Below, piece by piece: positions 33,539-40,809 of a DNA stretch of 41,735 bases. This DNA is from Sulfurovum sp. (lineage in GTDB: Bacteria > Campylobacterota > Campylobacteria > Campylobacterales > Sulfurovaceae). A model generated the notes under the pieces. That model had not been told where the DNA came from. It made no database searches and saw nothing but the letters and a program-made list of their open reading frames with translations. Positions within the stretch are counted from its first letter, which is position 1. Every line of letters begins with the position of its first letter. Where the stretch lies: positions 1-41,735 of the forward strand of contig WFYB01000218.1 in NCBI GenBank assembly GCA_015490315.1. Direction: 5' to 3'. Made by a program: the position numbers and the translations under genes.

Positions 33539-33966
33539 CTCATCAACTCCTTGTGCTCTACCATAGCACAATAGTTCTGTACGACATTGATCCCGGCATC
33601 TTTGACCTTCTGTGCGGCATCGTTGTTGACGAGTCCCAGCTGTGTCCAGTAGGTTTTGACATCACCTCTAGCGATCACGGCATCGGCGATGGTACCCAGT
33701 GCAGCAGGTTTGCGGAAGACCACGACCATATCGACAGGCTCTTCGATCTCTGCAAGTGATCGATAGACTTTTTCGCCAAGGATCGTCTCCTCTTTGGGGT
33801 AGACCGGTATCATCTTGTATCCTGCCTCCTTGAGATATTTGGCTACTCTGTGGCTGGCTTTGCTGGGATCCGGTGACGCTCCGATCACGGCGATGGTTTT
33901 TGCCTCCTCGAAATAGCGTTTCATCTCCTCTGTATTGCTGTTGACACGCGGCATTTCACATTCCAT
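33535..33966 (-). CDS. CoA-binding protein (YccU-like)
   Basis: A 143-residue cytoplasmic protein with the Rossmann-type CoA-binding fold of the YccU family: TIAVIGASPDPSKASHRVAKYLKEAGY at the nucleotide turn, then VYPKEETILGEKVYRSLAEI, VDMVVVFRKPA and a C-terminal CAMVEHKELM. Such proteins bind CoA but their metabolic role is unclear. I start at ATG 33966 with AAAGGA upstream; an earlier in-frame TTG adds two residues. It heads a three-gene run with the two YwqK-like genes. Confidence 0.86.
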   Translation of the reverse strand: MECEMPRVNSNTEEMKRYFEEAKTIAVIGASPDPSKASHRVAKYLKEAGYKMIPVYPKEETILGEKVYRSLAEIEEPVDMVVVFRKPAALGTIADAVIARGDVKTYWTQLGLVNNDAAQKVKDAGINVVQNYCAMVEHKELMR

Positions 33967-34009
33967 TATCAATTATCCTTTTATTTTTGATTGACCCAAC
34001 TCTCTCTTA

Positions 34010-34140
34010 TAGAAAACAGCATTCGACACAACCATCACGTGCATGGGCTTCGTGTAAAATCATCGCCGAACCTATGGGTGCGACTTAAATTTTACACAAA
34101 CCCCCTACAGGCGAGCGATGCACCGACTGCAAGTTTTCTA
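34010..34140. repeat. Structured inverted-repeat segment upstream of ilvA
   Basis: TAGAAAAC (34010-34017) pairs with GTTTTCTA (34133-34140). Inside, GTGTAAAAT (34052-34060) pairs with ATTTTACAC (34089-34097) across a 28-base loop, and GTGCAT near 34040 pairs with ATGCAC near 34119. The segment lies 49 bases before ilvA and 44 after the divergent CoA-binding gene start. It could be a leader RNA structure or a degenerate mobile repeat; no leader peptide or T-box motif is evident. Confidence 0.55.
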
Positions 34141-34188
34141 TCTTCGAGATTTGGGTATACTTCTATCAATTATTACTTAGGAAAGATA

Positions 34189-35400
34189 ATGTTAGACTTA
34201 AACACTATAAAAAAAGCTTATGAAAGAGTATCAGGTGTGGTGCATCGTACACCTTTGTCCTATGCCCCGATACTTAGTGAGATGAGCGATTATGAAGTCT
34301 ACTTGAAAAAGGAGAATCTCCAGCGTACCGGCGCCTTTAAACTCAGGGGTGCATATAACAAGATTGCTTCTTTAGTGGAGGCGGGAGATAGAGATGGTGT
34401 GGTCGCGGCAAGTGCGGGCAATCATGCTCAGGGGGTGGCATTTGCGGCAAAAGAGTTCGGCATCGATGCGACGATTGTGATGCCCGAGTCGACACCTTTG
34501 ACCAAAGTGCAGGGGGTTAAGGAGTTTGGTGCTGAAGTGATCCTCCAGGGGGGCAACTATGATGAAGCCTACGCCTACGCATTGCAGTATGCCAAAGAGC
34601 ATGGCAAGAGTTTTGTGCATCCCTTTACCGATGATGAGGTGATGGCGGGGCAAGGCACAGTGGCTCTGGAGATACTCGAGGATGTTGCCGATCTCGATGC
34701 GATTATCGTGCCAGTGGGCGGAGGAGGATTGATCTCTGGCGTGTCGGTTGCTGCCAAAGCGCTCAACCCTGATATCAAGATCATCGCAGTCTCGGCAGAG
34801 GGTGCACCGGCGATGAAGCGCTCCTACGATGCCCAAAAAGCCATCGATACACTGAGTGTACGTACGATCGCAGACGGTATTGCCGTACGCGATACAGCGG
34901 AGGAGACACTGCAGTATATTTTGAAGTATGTTGATGCCTTCGAGAGTGTGTGTGATGATGAGATCGCATCGGCGATCCTCTTTTTGCTTGAGCGTCAGAA
35001 AGTGTTGGTGGAGGGTGCGGGAGCAGTCGGTGTGGCGGCACTGCTGCATGGCAAGCTGGGTCTCCCAAAAGGCAGCAAGATTGCCATAGTGCTAAGCGGG
35101 GGCAATATCGATGTAACGATGCTCTCCCTGATCATCGAAAAGGGTCTGATGAAATCTGCAAGAAAGATGAAACTGCTTGTTACCCTCGTTGACAAACCCG
35201 GTGCCCTGCAATCATTCACACAGATCTTGACCGATGTGGGTGCCAATATCGTACAGATCGGCTATGACCGTACTTCGACCGATCTGGAGTTTGGGGATGC
35301 ACATGTGAGTGTGGCACTGGAGACCAAAGGGGCTGAGCATCAGGAGATGATACGCAAAAAGCTGAGAGAGGGCGGCTTCACTTTTAAAGAAGAGCACTGA
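34189..35400 (+). CDS. ilvA: Threonine ammonia-lyase
   Basis: A 403-residue PLP enzyme that turns threonine into 2-oxobutanoate, the first step to isoleucine. The catalytic lysine is K51 in RTGAFKLRGAYNK; ASAGNHAQGVA and PVGGGGLISGV bind the cofactor and phosphate. A single C-terminal ACT-type domain (about 325-403, KLLVTLVDKPGALQSFTQIL) is shorter than the double regulatory domain of E. coli IlvA, as in many Gram-negative short-form enzymes. I start at ATG 34189 after TTAGGAAAG; a longer frame from 33991 runs through the structured leader. ilvB and ilvN lie 1-3 kb downstream. Confidence 0.92.
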   Translation: MLDLNTIKKAYERVSGVVHRTPLSYAPILSEMSDYEVYLKKENLQRTGAFKLRGAYNKIASLVEAGDRDGVVAASAGNHAQGVAFAAKEFGIDATIVMPESTPLTKVQGVKEFGAEVILQGGNYDEAYAYALQYAKEHGKSFVHPFTDDEVMAGQGTVALEILEDVADLDAIIVPVGGGGLISGVSVAAKALNPDIKIIAVSAEGAPAMKRSYDAQKAIDTLSVRTIADGIAVRDTAEETLQYILKYVDAFESVCDDEIASAILFLLERQKVLVEGAGAVGVAALLHGKLGLPKGSKIAIVLSGGNIDVTMLSLIIEKGLMKSARKMKLLVTLVDKPGALQSFTQILTDVGANIVQIGYDRTSTDLEFGDAHVSVALETKGAEHQEMIRKKLREGGFTFKEEH

Positions 35401-35402
35401 TA

Positions 35403-35458
35403 GAATTAGGAATTAGGAATTAGGAATTAGGAATTAGGAATTAGGAATGAGGAATGAG
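35403..35458 (+). repeat. 7-bp tandem repeat before the ppx-like gene
   Basis: Six copies of GAATTAG are followed by two of GAATGAG (35403-35458) and then GAGGGG. The repeat begins two bases after the ilvA stop and ends eleven bases before the ppx-like start, so its degenerate last units run into the ribosome-binding purines. A seven-base unit can gain or lose copies by slippage. Confidence 0.92.
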
Positions 35459-35469
35459 GAGGGGATGGT

Positions 35470-36372
35470 TTGGTTGCGATAGATTTGGGATCCAATACGT
35501 TACGTGTATTGGAGTATGACTGCAAAAACGACCGTCCCACTGCGGAGTATGAGAAGATCGTCAAGACCGCCGATATGCTGGAGCAGACAGGGGTCATTCA
35601 TCATGAAGCGGTAGAGCGGGTGATCTATGCGATCAAAGAGGCACAGAAGCAGATCGATTTTGATGGGCAGCCGATCAAAGCGGTCGCTACAGAAGCACTC
35701 AGAAGGGCAAAAAATGCCGATGAGGTACTCCAGCGTATCGCGCAGGAGACCGGTGTGGTTTTCGAGATCATCGACGGGCAGGAGGAGGCACGTCTGACAC
35801 TGTTGGCAGTCAGACACCGGCTGATGAAGCTGCACTTTGGTGCACTCTCTTTCGTACTTGTCGATATAGGCGGCGGATCAACAGAGCTGATCTTTGTCAA
35901 TGACAACAAAGTGCTTAGCCGCAGTTTCCCTGTAGGTATCGTCACGATCGCCCAAAAGTACGGCACTCTTGAGAAGATAGAATCTGCTTTGGATGAAGAG
36001 ATGTTCGAGATGCAAAAGTTCATTGCAGAGATCTATGCGACCCGCGGCAAAGTCGAATCCTTTGTTGCTACAGCAGGGACACCGACGACTGTCGCGGCGA
36101 TGCAGCTGGGGATGAACTATGAGACCTATGATGCGTCCAAGATCAACGGTACGACACTCGACAAAGAGGCACTCGATCACGCCTTGAATCGACTGCTCTC
36201 TCTGCCGATGCAGCAGCGGGAGCAGCTGGTGGGAACAGGACGTGCAGACCTGATCGCAGCGGGTATCCTGATCTACAAAAGACTTTTTGATCTGCTGGAG
36301 TTTAAGCAGGGGATTGTGATCGATGACGGATTACGCGAAGGTGTCGCGATTGACTATTGTCGCAAACTCTAA
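35470..36372 (+). CDS. Ppx/GppA-family phosphatase
   Basis: A 300-residue protein with the exopolyphosphatase/guanosine pentaphosphatase fold (actin-like ATPase superfamily): VAIDLGSNTLRVLEYD, AVATEALRRAKNADEVL, LVDIGGGSTELIF, VATAGTPTTVAAM and the C-terminal DDGLREGVAIDY. It lacks the extra C-terminal HD-like region of long Ppx enzymes. The likely start is TTG 35470, five bases after GAGGGG; the ATG at 35465 is in another frame and meets TAG after five codons, and an in-frame TGA at 35455 excludes a longer protein. It probably degrades polyphosphate or pppGpp. The repeat just upstream could tune its expression. Confidence 0.87.
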   Translation: MVAIDLGSNTLRVLEYDCKNDRPTAEYEKIVKTADMLEQTGVIHHEAVERVIYAIKEAQKQIDFDGQPIKAVATEALRRAKNADEVLQRIAQETGVVFEIIDGQEEARLTLLAVRHRLMKLHFGALSFVLVDIGGGSTELIFVNDNKVLSRSFPVGIVTIAQKYGTLEKIESALDEEMFEMQKFIAEIYATRGKVESFVATAGTPTTVAAMQLGMNYETYDASKINGTTLDKEALDHALNRLLSLPMQQREQLVGTGRADLIAAGILIYKRLFDLLEFKQGIVIDDGLREGVAIDYCRKL

Positions 36373-36383
36373 TCTTTTTTGGC

Positions 36384-36389
36384 TATAAT
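36384..36389 (+). promoter_or_regulatory. -10 box for ilvBN
   Basis: TATAAT, preceded by TTTTTTGGC, lies 34 bases before the ilvB ATG at 36424. Confidence 0.55.
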
Positions 36390-36423
36390 CAGACTAAAAT
36401 TAACTTAATATGGAGTGTAAACC

Positions 36424-38151
36424 ATGCAGATGAGTGGTGCACAGATGGTGTGTGAGGCGATCATTGCTGAGGGTGTCAAGACCGTTTTCGGTTATCCCGG
36501 CGGTGCGATCATGCACGTATACGATGAGATCTACAAGCAAGATGGGTTTGAGCATATTCTCAACCGACATGAACAGGCAGCGGTACATGCTGCAGACGGC
36601 TATGCCAGAGCGACCGGTGAGGTCGGTGTGGCGATGGTGACCTCCGGTCCGGGGTTTACCAATGCCGTCACGGGACTCGCAACTGCCTATATGGACTCGA
36701 TCCCTCTGGTTGTGATCTCAGGACAGGTACCCCTCTCTCTGATCGGTACAGACGGATTTCAGGAGATCGATGCGGTAGGTATCTCCAGACCCTGTACGAA
36801 GCACAACTTTCTGGTACGAAGTATCGAAGAGTTGCCCCGTATCCTCAAAGAGGCGTTCTATCTGGCGCGTACCGGAAGACCGGGTCCCGTACTGGTCGAT
36901 ATCCCCAAGGATATCACCGTCGAGACGGGTGAGTTCAAGTACCCCGAGTCTGTCAACATCCCAAGCTACAAACCGACTTACAAAGGGAACAAAAAGCAGA
37001 TCGTCAAAGCGGTAGAAGCGATCAAAAATGCTAAAAAACCGCTGCTTTATATCGGAGGCGGTGCGGTACTTTCCGATGCCTACAAGCTTATCAGGGAGAT
37101 GGCGGAGAAGACCAAGATCCCGGTAGTCGAGACACTGATGGCACGGGGGGTTATGGGGCATGACCACCCTCAGCTGCTCGGTATGCTGGGCATGCACGGC
37201 AACTACGCTTCCAATATGGCAATGAGTGAGACTGACCTGATCATCTCGCTTGGTGCACGTTTTGATGACAGGGTAACGGGTAAGCTTTCGGAGTTTGCCA
37301 AGTATGCGGATATCATACATGTCGATATCGATCCTGCCAATATCGCAAAACTGGTCGATGTACAGTACCCTATCGTAGGGGATGTCAAACAGGTACTCGA
37401 AGAGATGCTGCCACTGCTTGAGGGTGTCGATCCGGACAGATATCAGGCATGGAGAGAGATCCTCAAGCGTTATGATGAGCTTCACCCGCAATCGTATATC
37501 GATTCGGATGAGGTGATCAAACCGCAGTGGGCGATCGAGCGTCTTGGAGAGCTTGTAGGAGAAGATGCGATCATCACCTCCGATGTGGGACAGCATCAGA
37601 TGTGGGCGGCACAACACTATCCTTTCGACAGACCGCGCCAGTGGATCAACTCGGGCGGTCTTGGGACGATGGGCTTTGGTTTCCCTGCTGCAATCGGTGC
37701 CAAGAAAGCACATCCGGAAAAGACGGTGATCAACATCACAGGTGACGGCTCGATCCTGATGAATATGCAGGAGCTCGTAACTGCTGCAGAGTATGATATC
37801 CCAGTCATCAATGTGATCCTCAACAACCACTTTCTGGGGATGGTACGCCAGTGGCAGACCTTCTTCTATGAGAAGCGTTACTCTGAGACCGACCTGACTT
37901 TCCAACCAAACTGGAAAGCGCTTGCGGAAGCATGTGGAGGCATCGGCTATGATGTGACGACCAAAGAGGAGTTTGATGCAGCACTCAAAGATGCGATCAA
38001 ACAGAACAAAGTCTGCTTTATGAATGTTTCGGTCAACCGTTTTGAGAATGTCTTGCCGATGGTACCGGCGGGAGGTGCACTCTTTAATATGATGCTGCCT
38101 TCCCCGGAGCTTGCAGACAGTGCATTAGAAGATAAGAAAGGAACGAAATAA
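36424..38151 (+). CDS. ilvB: Acetolactate synthase, large subunit
   Basis: A 575-residue thiamine-diphosphate enzyme that joins pyruvate with pyruvate or 2-oxobutanoate in branched-chain amino-acid synthesis. FGYPGGAIMHVYDE is followed by NRHEQAAVHAADGYAR with the cofactor-activating glutamate (E50). SGPGFTNAVTGLATAYMDS, the FAD-region ARFDDRVTGKL, and the TPP motif GDGSILMNMQELVT...NVILNN are all present. TAATG couples it to ilvN. Full family length. Confidence 0.95.
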   Translation: MQMSGAQMVCEAIIAEGVKTVFGYPGGAIMHVYDEIYKQDGFEHILNRHEQAAVHAADGYARATGEVGVAMVTSGPGFTNAVTGLATAYMDSIPLVVISGQVPLSLIGTDGFQEIDAVGISRPCTKHNFLVRSIEELPRILKEAFYLARTGRPGPVLVDIPKDITVETGEFKYPESVNIPSYKPTYKGNKKQIVKAVEAIKNAKKPLLYIGGGAVLSDAYKLIREMAEKTKIPVVETLMARGVMGHDHPQLLGMLGMHGNYASNMAMSETDLIISLGARFDDRVTGKLSEFAKYADIIHVDIDPANIAKLVDVQYPIVGDVKQVLEEMLPLLEGVDPDRYQAWREILKRYDELHPQSYIDSDEVIKPQWAIERLGELVGEDAIITSDVGQHQMWAAQHYPFDRPRQWINSGGLGTMGFGFPAAIGAKKAHPEKTVINITGDGSILMNMQELVTAAEYDIPVINVILNNHFLGMVRQWQTFFYEKRYSETDLTFQPNWKALAEACGGIGYDVTTKEEFDAALKDAIKQNKVCFMNVSVNRFENVLPMVPAGGALFNMMLPSPELADSALEDKKGTK

Positions 38152-38621
38152 TGGCAAATGAAAAAAGAGTAATTTCAGTCATCGTTATGAATGAGAGTTC
38201 CGTTCTTGCGCGTATTACCTCGATGTTCGCGGCACGTGGATACAATATCGAGTCTTTGACCGTAGCACCTATCCCGGATTCGGATATGTCCCATATCACG
38301 ATCGCAACCAACGGCTCGTCAAAGGTAATGGAGCAGATCACCAAGCAACTGCACAAGCTCATCCCGGTCTACAAGGTGATCGAGCATGAAGAGATGGTCG
38401 AAAAAGAGATGGTACTGGCGAAGTTCCCGATCGCGGAGAATCTTGCAGATATCTCGGTACTCGCTTCTGCTTATAACGGCGGTGTCGTCAATGTCGGCAA
38501 AGAGATGATCATTGTCATGGCTGCCGACGAACCCAAGCGTGTCAAACACTTCATCGAAGCGGCACAGCGTTACAACCCCTGTGAGATCATCCGCGGCGGT
38601 GTGGTTGCTATTGAACGGTAA
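38151..38621 (+). CDS. ilvN: Acetolactate synthase, small (regulatory) subunit
   Basis: A 156-residue regulatory subunit with an N-terminal ACT domain (VISVIVMNESSVLARITSMFAARGYNIESLTV) that binds valine for feedback inhibition, and a C-terminal ACT-like half (about 80-156, with FPIAENLADISVLASAYNGGVVNVG). The length is that of the IlvH/IlvN long form. It overlaps ilvB by one base (TAATG) with AAAGGAACG upstream. Confidence 0.94.
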   Translation: MANEKRVISVIVMNESSVLARITSMFAARGYNIESLTVAPIPDSDMSHITIATNGSSKVMEQITKQLHKLIPVYKVIEHEEMVEKEMVLAKFPIAENLADISVLASAYNGGVVNVGKEMIIVMAADEPKRVKHFIEAAQRYNPCEIIRGGVVAIER

Positions 38622-38626
38622 TCTTT

Positions 38627-38654
38627 AGGGCAACCACAAGGGATTGCTCCTACA
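38627..38654. repeat. REP-like palindrome
   Basis: AGGGCAACCACAAGGGATTGC followed by TCCTACA is an imperfect hairpin (GGGCAACC against GGATTGCTC). It closely resembles GGGCAACCACAAGGGATTGCCCC-type palindromes that I know as dispersed repeats in unrelated genomes. It starts six bases after the ilvN stop and could protect or end the ilvBN transcript. Confidence 0.5.
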
Positions 38655-38663
38655 GAGATTTAA

Positions 38664-38694
38664 ATTCATTCCTATACTCTATATAGGAATGAAT
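38664..38694. repeat. Perfect 13-bp hairpin between ilvN and lpxD
   Basis: ATTCATTCCTATA (38664-38676) and its exact inverse (38682-38694) are separated by five bases. No T-run follows, so it is not a textbook terminator; a regulator operator or an RNA stem are possible. It lies 39 bases before the lpxD start. Confidence 0.8.
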
Positions 38695-38732
38695 ACGATG
38701 AGATCAATAATACCCTTTATACAAGGACAATG

Positions 38733-39695
38733 ATGACCTACACACTCTCCCAAATCGCAGAAAAGCTCCAGATAGATTTTCAAGGTACAGATAAGCAGAT
38801 CGATGGTATCCATACACTCAGTGAAGCGACACCAACCCAGTTGAGCTTTTTCAATGACAGCAAATATGCCTCACAGCTCTCTACCACCAAAGCGGCTGCG
38901 GTGTTGATAGATAAGGCGCATGCACCGATGTTGCCAGAAGGGACGATCGCGCTTGTTACTGACGAACCCTATCTGAAGCTCGCAGCTGCATCCAGGCTCT
39001 TTGCGCATGACGTGACAGCCCATCGGTCAGAGCCAATTTGTGGGAACGGGTGCGATATCGATCCTTCTATTGTCTTTGGCAAAGGGGTAACGATCGGAGA
39101 TAATGTCACGATCCTTGCAGGCTGCTATATCGGCGATGATGTGACGATCGCTTCAAACACCCTCATCCATCCTAATGTAACCCTCTACCACGGTACTTCG
39201 GTCGGTGAGCGTGTTATTATTCACAGTGGTACCGTCATCGGTTGTGACGGGTACGGTTTTGCCCATACCAAAACCGGTGAACATGTCAAAATCTACCAAA
39301 ATGGCAATGTGATCATTGAAGAGGATGTTGAGATCGGCGCGAACTGTACAATAGACAGAGCGGTCTTTGGATCAACGATCATCCGAAAGGGCACGAAGCT
39401 GGACAATCTCATACAGATCGCGCATAACTGTGATGTGGGAGCACATACGTTGATGGCGGCACAGGTCGGGCTGGCAGGATCGACCACGCTTGGCCGCAAT
39501 GTGGTCATGGGAGGGCAGAGTGCTACCGCAGGGCATCTGCATGTCGGAGACTTCGCAACTATCGCGGGTAAAGGCGGTGTGACCAAGTCCCTCGAGGGCG
39601 GTAAAACCTATGCAGGATTCCCTGCCATAGAGATCAAACTCTGGCGTAAGATGCAGGCAGCTTTGATGCGTCTGGTCAAATCCAAACAAATGTAG
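38733..39695 (+). CDS. lpxD: UDP-3-O-acylglucosamine N-acyltransferase
   Basis: A 320-residue enzyme that adds the N-linked acyl chain in lipid A synthesis. An N-terminal uridine-binding domain (about 1-100, with FFNDSKYASQL) precedes a left-handed beta helix of hexapeptide repeats (about 105-290, for example ANTLIHPNV and RVIIHSGTVIGCDGYGF) containing IQIAHNCDVGAHT with the catalytic histidine, and a helical C terminus (LWRKMQAALMRL). Of two tandem ATGs the second (38733) is better spaced from AAGGA; the first at 38730 is possible. Confidence 0.93.
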   Translation: MTYTLSQIAEKLQIDFQGTDKQIDGIHTLSEATPTQLSFFNDSKYASQLSTTKAAAVLIDKAHAPMLPEGTIALVTDEPYLKLAAASRLFAHDVTAHRSEPICGNGCDIDPSIVFGKGVTIGDNVTILAGCYIGDDVTIASNTLIHPNVTLYHGTSVGERVIIHSGTVIGCDGYGFAHTKTGEHVKIYQNGNVIIEEDVEIGANCTIDRAVFGSTIIRKGTKLDNLIQIAHNCDVGAHTLMAAQVGLAGSTTLGRNVVMGGQSATAGHLHVGDFATIAGKGGVTKSLEGGKTYAGFPAIEIKLWRKMQAALMRLVKSKQM

Positions 39696-39698
39696 CAT

Positions 39699-39725
39699 TT
39701 GACATTTCCAGCTTTGTGGTATAAT
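39699..39725 (+). promoter_or_regulatory. Promoter for the 76-aa gene
   Basis: TTGACA (39699-39704) and TATAAT (39720-39725) are separated by 15 bases, one or two fewer than ideal. The -10 lies 30 bases before the ATG at 39756, suggesting independent expression. Confidence 0.5.
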
Positions 39726-39755
39726 CTTCCTAAACTATACTATAAGGAGAACAGA

Positions 39756-39986
39756 ATGAGCGGTAAAGTAACACCAATCGAAGAGATGCACCTAAGCGGT
39801 ACCAAAGATGGCAAGATCACAGTGACAACAATCGAGGAGCCGTACGGACCAAAGAGTGAAAATGTAGTGAGTATCGGTATCTCACTTCAGGCAAATGCCG
39901 ATGAGCCGGACTGGAAAGTCCATATCCCCAAAGCCAATATCGATGCAGTGATCGAAGCATTACAAAAAGCAAAAGAGCATCTATAA
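39756..39986 (+). CDS. Small conserved-looking protein, unknown function
   Basis: A 76-residue soluble protein without signal peptide or membrane segment. It alternates beta-like and polar stretches (KITVTTIEEPYG, VVSIGISLQAN) and ends in a helix (IDAVIEALQKAKEHL). The ATG at 39756 follows AAGGAGAACAGA, a strong ribosome site, and has its own promoter, which supports a real gene; the longer frame from 39699 overlaps the promoter. I do not recognise a family. Confidence 0.75.
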   Translation: MSGKVTPIEEMHLSGTKDGKITVTTIEEPYGPKSENVVSIGISLQANADEPDWKVHIPKANIDAVIEALQKAKEHL

Positions 39987-39998
39987 GAGCTCTGCCGT

Positions 39999-40451
39999 CT
40001 ATGATTCGGCGGCTTTCATCTCCTCATACTGCTTGAGTGCCCGGCTCAAGAGGTCAGGATCGGGTATCTTCCTGCCCGCTATATATCCGATAATATTTCC
40101 CTCATCATCGACTTTCGGTTTGATCCAGACAAGTACATTGTAATATCTGCCGTCACTGCGCATATTTTTGACAAAGCCCTCCCAGTAGTTTCCGCCTTTT
40201 ATCGTCTCCCACATCTGTTTAAATGCAGCTTTGGGCATATCCGGATGTCGATTGATATTGTGCGGTGATCCGATGAGCTCCTCTTTGGTATAGCCGGTCA
40301 TCTCCCGAAACTTTCGGTTGGCATAGGTGATGATTCCTTTCGGATCGGTCTCCGTGATCATCACACCACCTTCGAACTTCATCTCTTCGTCGATCGGTTC
40401 GGGTCTTTTGATCTCTTTTCCGGTGATGATATTTTTGACAATTTTGCCCAT
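39999..40451 (-). CDS. PAS-domain protein, CetB/Aer-like
   Basis: A 150-residue cytoplasmic protein that is almost wholly one PAS domain (about 25-135): ITYANRKFREMTGYTKEELIGSPHNINRHPDMPKAAFKQMW, then GGNYWEGFVKNMRSDGRYYNVLVWIKP. The RHPDMP and NYWEG...KN features match the FAD-binding PAS of Aer and of CetB, which works with the membrane receptor CetA in Campylobacter energy taxis. No CetA-like partner is in the window. GAAGGAAATT precedes the ATG. It converges on the 76-residue gene, 12 bases apart. A role as a redox or energy sensor is inferred. Confidence 0.84.
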   Translation of the reverse strand: MGKIVKNIITGKEIKRPEPIDEEMKFEGGVMITETDPKGIITYANRKFREMTGYTKEELIGSPHNINRHPDMPKAAFKQMWETIKGGNYWEGFVKNMRSDGRYYNVLVWIKPKVDDEGNIIGYIAGRKIPDPDLLSRALKQYEEMKAAES

Positions 40452-40809
40452 AGATAATTTCCTTCTTCAGAGACTATATGCCTCATCATAATATAGATAC
40501 TGTGCAATAGATATGGAAAATATATGAAGTATGGAAGAGAACGGCTCTATACTATACTTTATATATTGGCGGTCTGGCGAACTCAAGCGAGTTCCATGAC
40601 TTTCTGTCCCAGCTTCACAGCAGGTTTAGCTTTTTCAATACACGTATGGTAGCTGAAATCATAACAACCTAATCCTTAATGAATAATAAAAATAAGAAAA
40701 TATTATAATAAGAGAAAATCTATCTGATTACTCGGTATTCTTGTTATGCCCTCAGAATCTTTCACAGCAACTTTGCTACAATACGATAATACTAAGCTAA
40801 GGGGCATTT
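40452..40809. other. Gene-free stretch of 358 bp with a hairpin and a possible gene remnant
   Basis: The left part is the promoter region of the PAS gene. A perfect hairpin, GAACTC/GAGTTC with four-base loop, lies at 40579-40594. On the minus strand about 40585-40675 translates to a 30-residue run (CYDFSYHTCIEKAKPAVK...) without a start, bounded by stops, which looks like a broken gene end. The rest is A+T-rich and holds the metH promoter region (a TACAAT near 40778 is a candidate -10). Confidence 0.5.

Noticed and set aside
33991..34188. N-terminal extension of IlvA
   Set aside because: The additional residues run through the inverted-repeat segment and have no similarity to the conserved start of the enzyme.
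35403..35458. Tandem repeat as a CRISPR-like array
   Set aside because: The unit is seven bases with no spacers; it is a simple tandem repeat.
36718..37905. 395-codon minus-strand frame opposite ilvB
   Set aside because: ilvB on the plus strand has full family motifs; the antisense frame is histidine/arginine/isoleucine-rich noise caused by its codon pattern.
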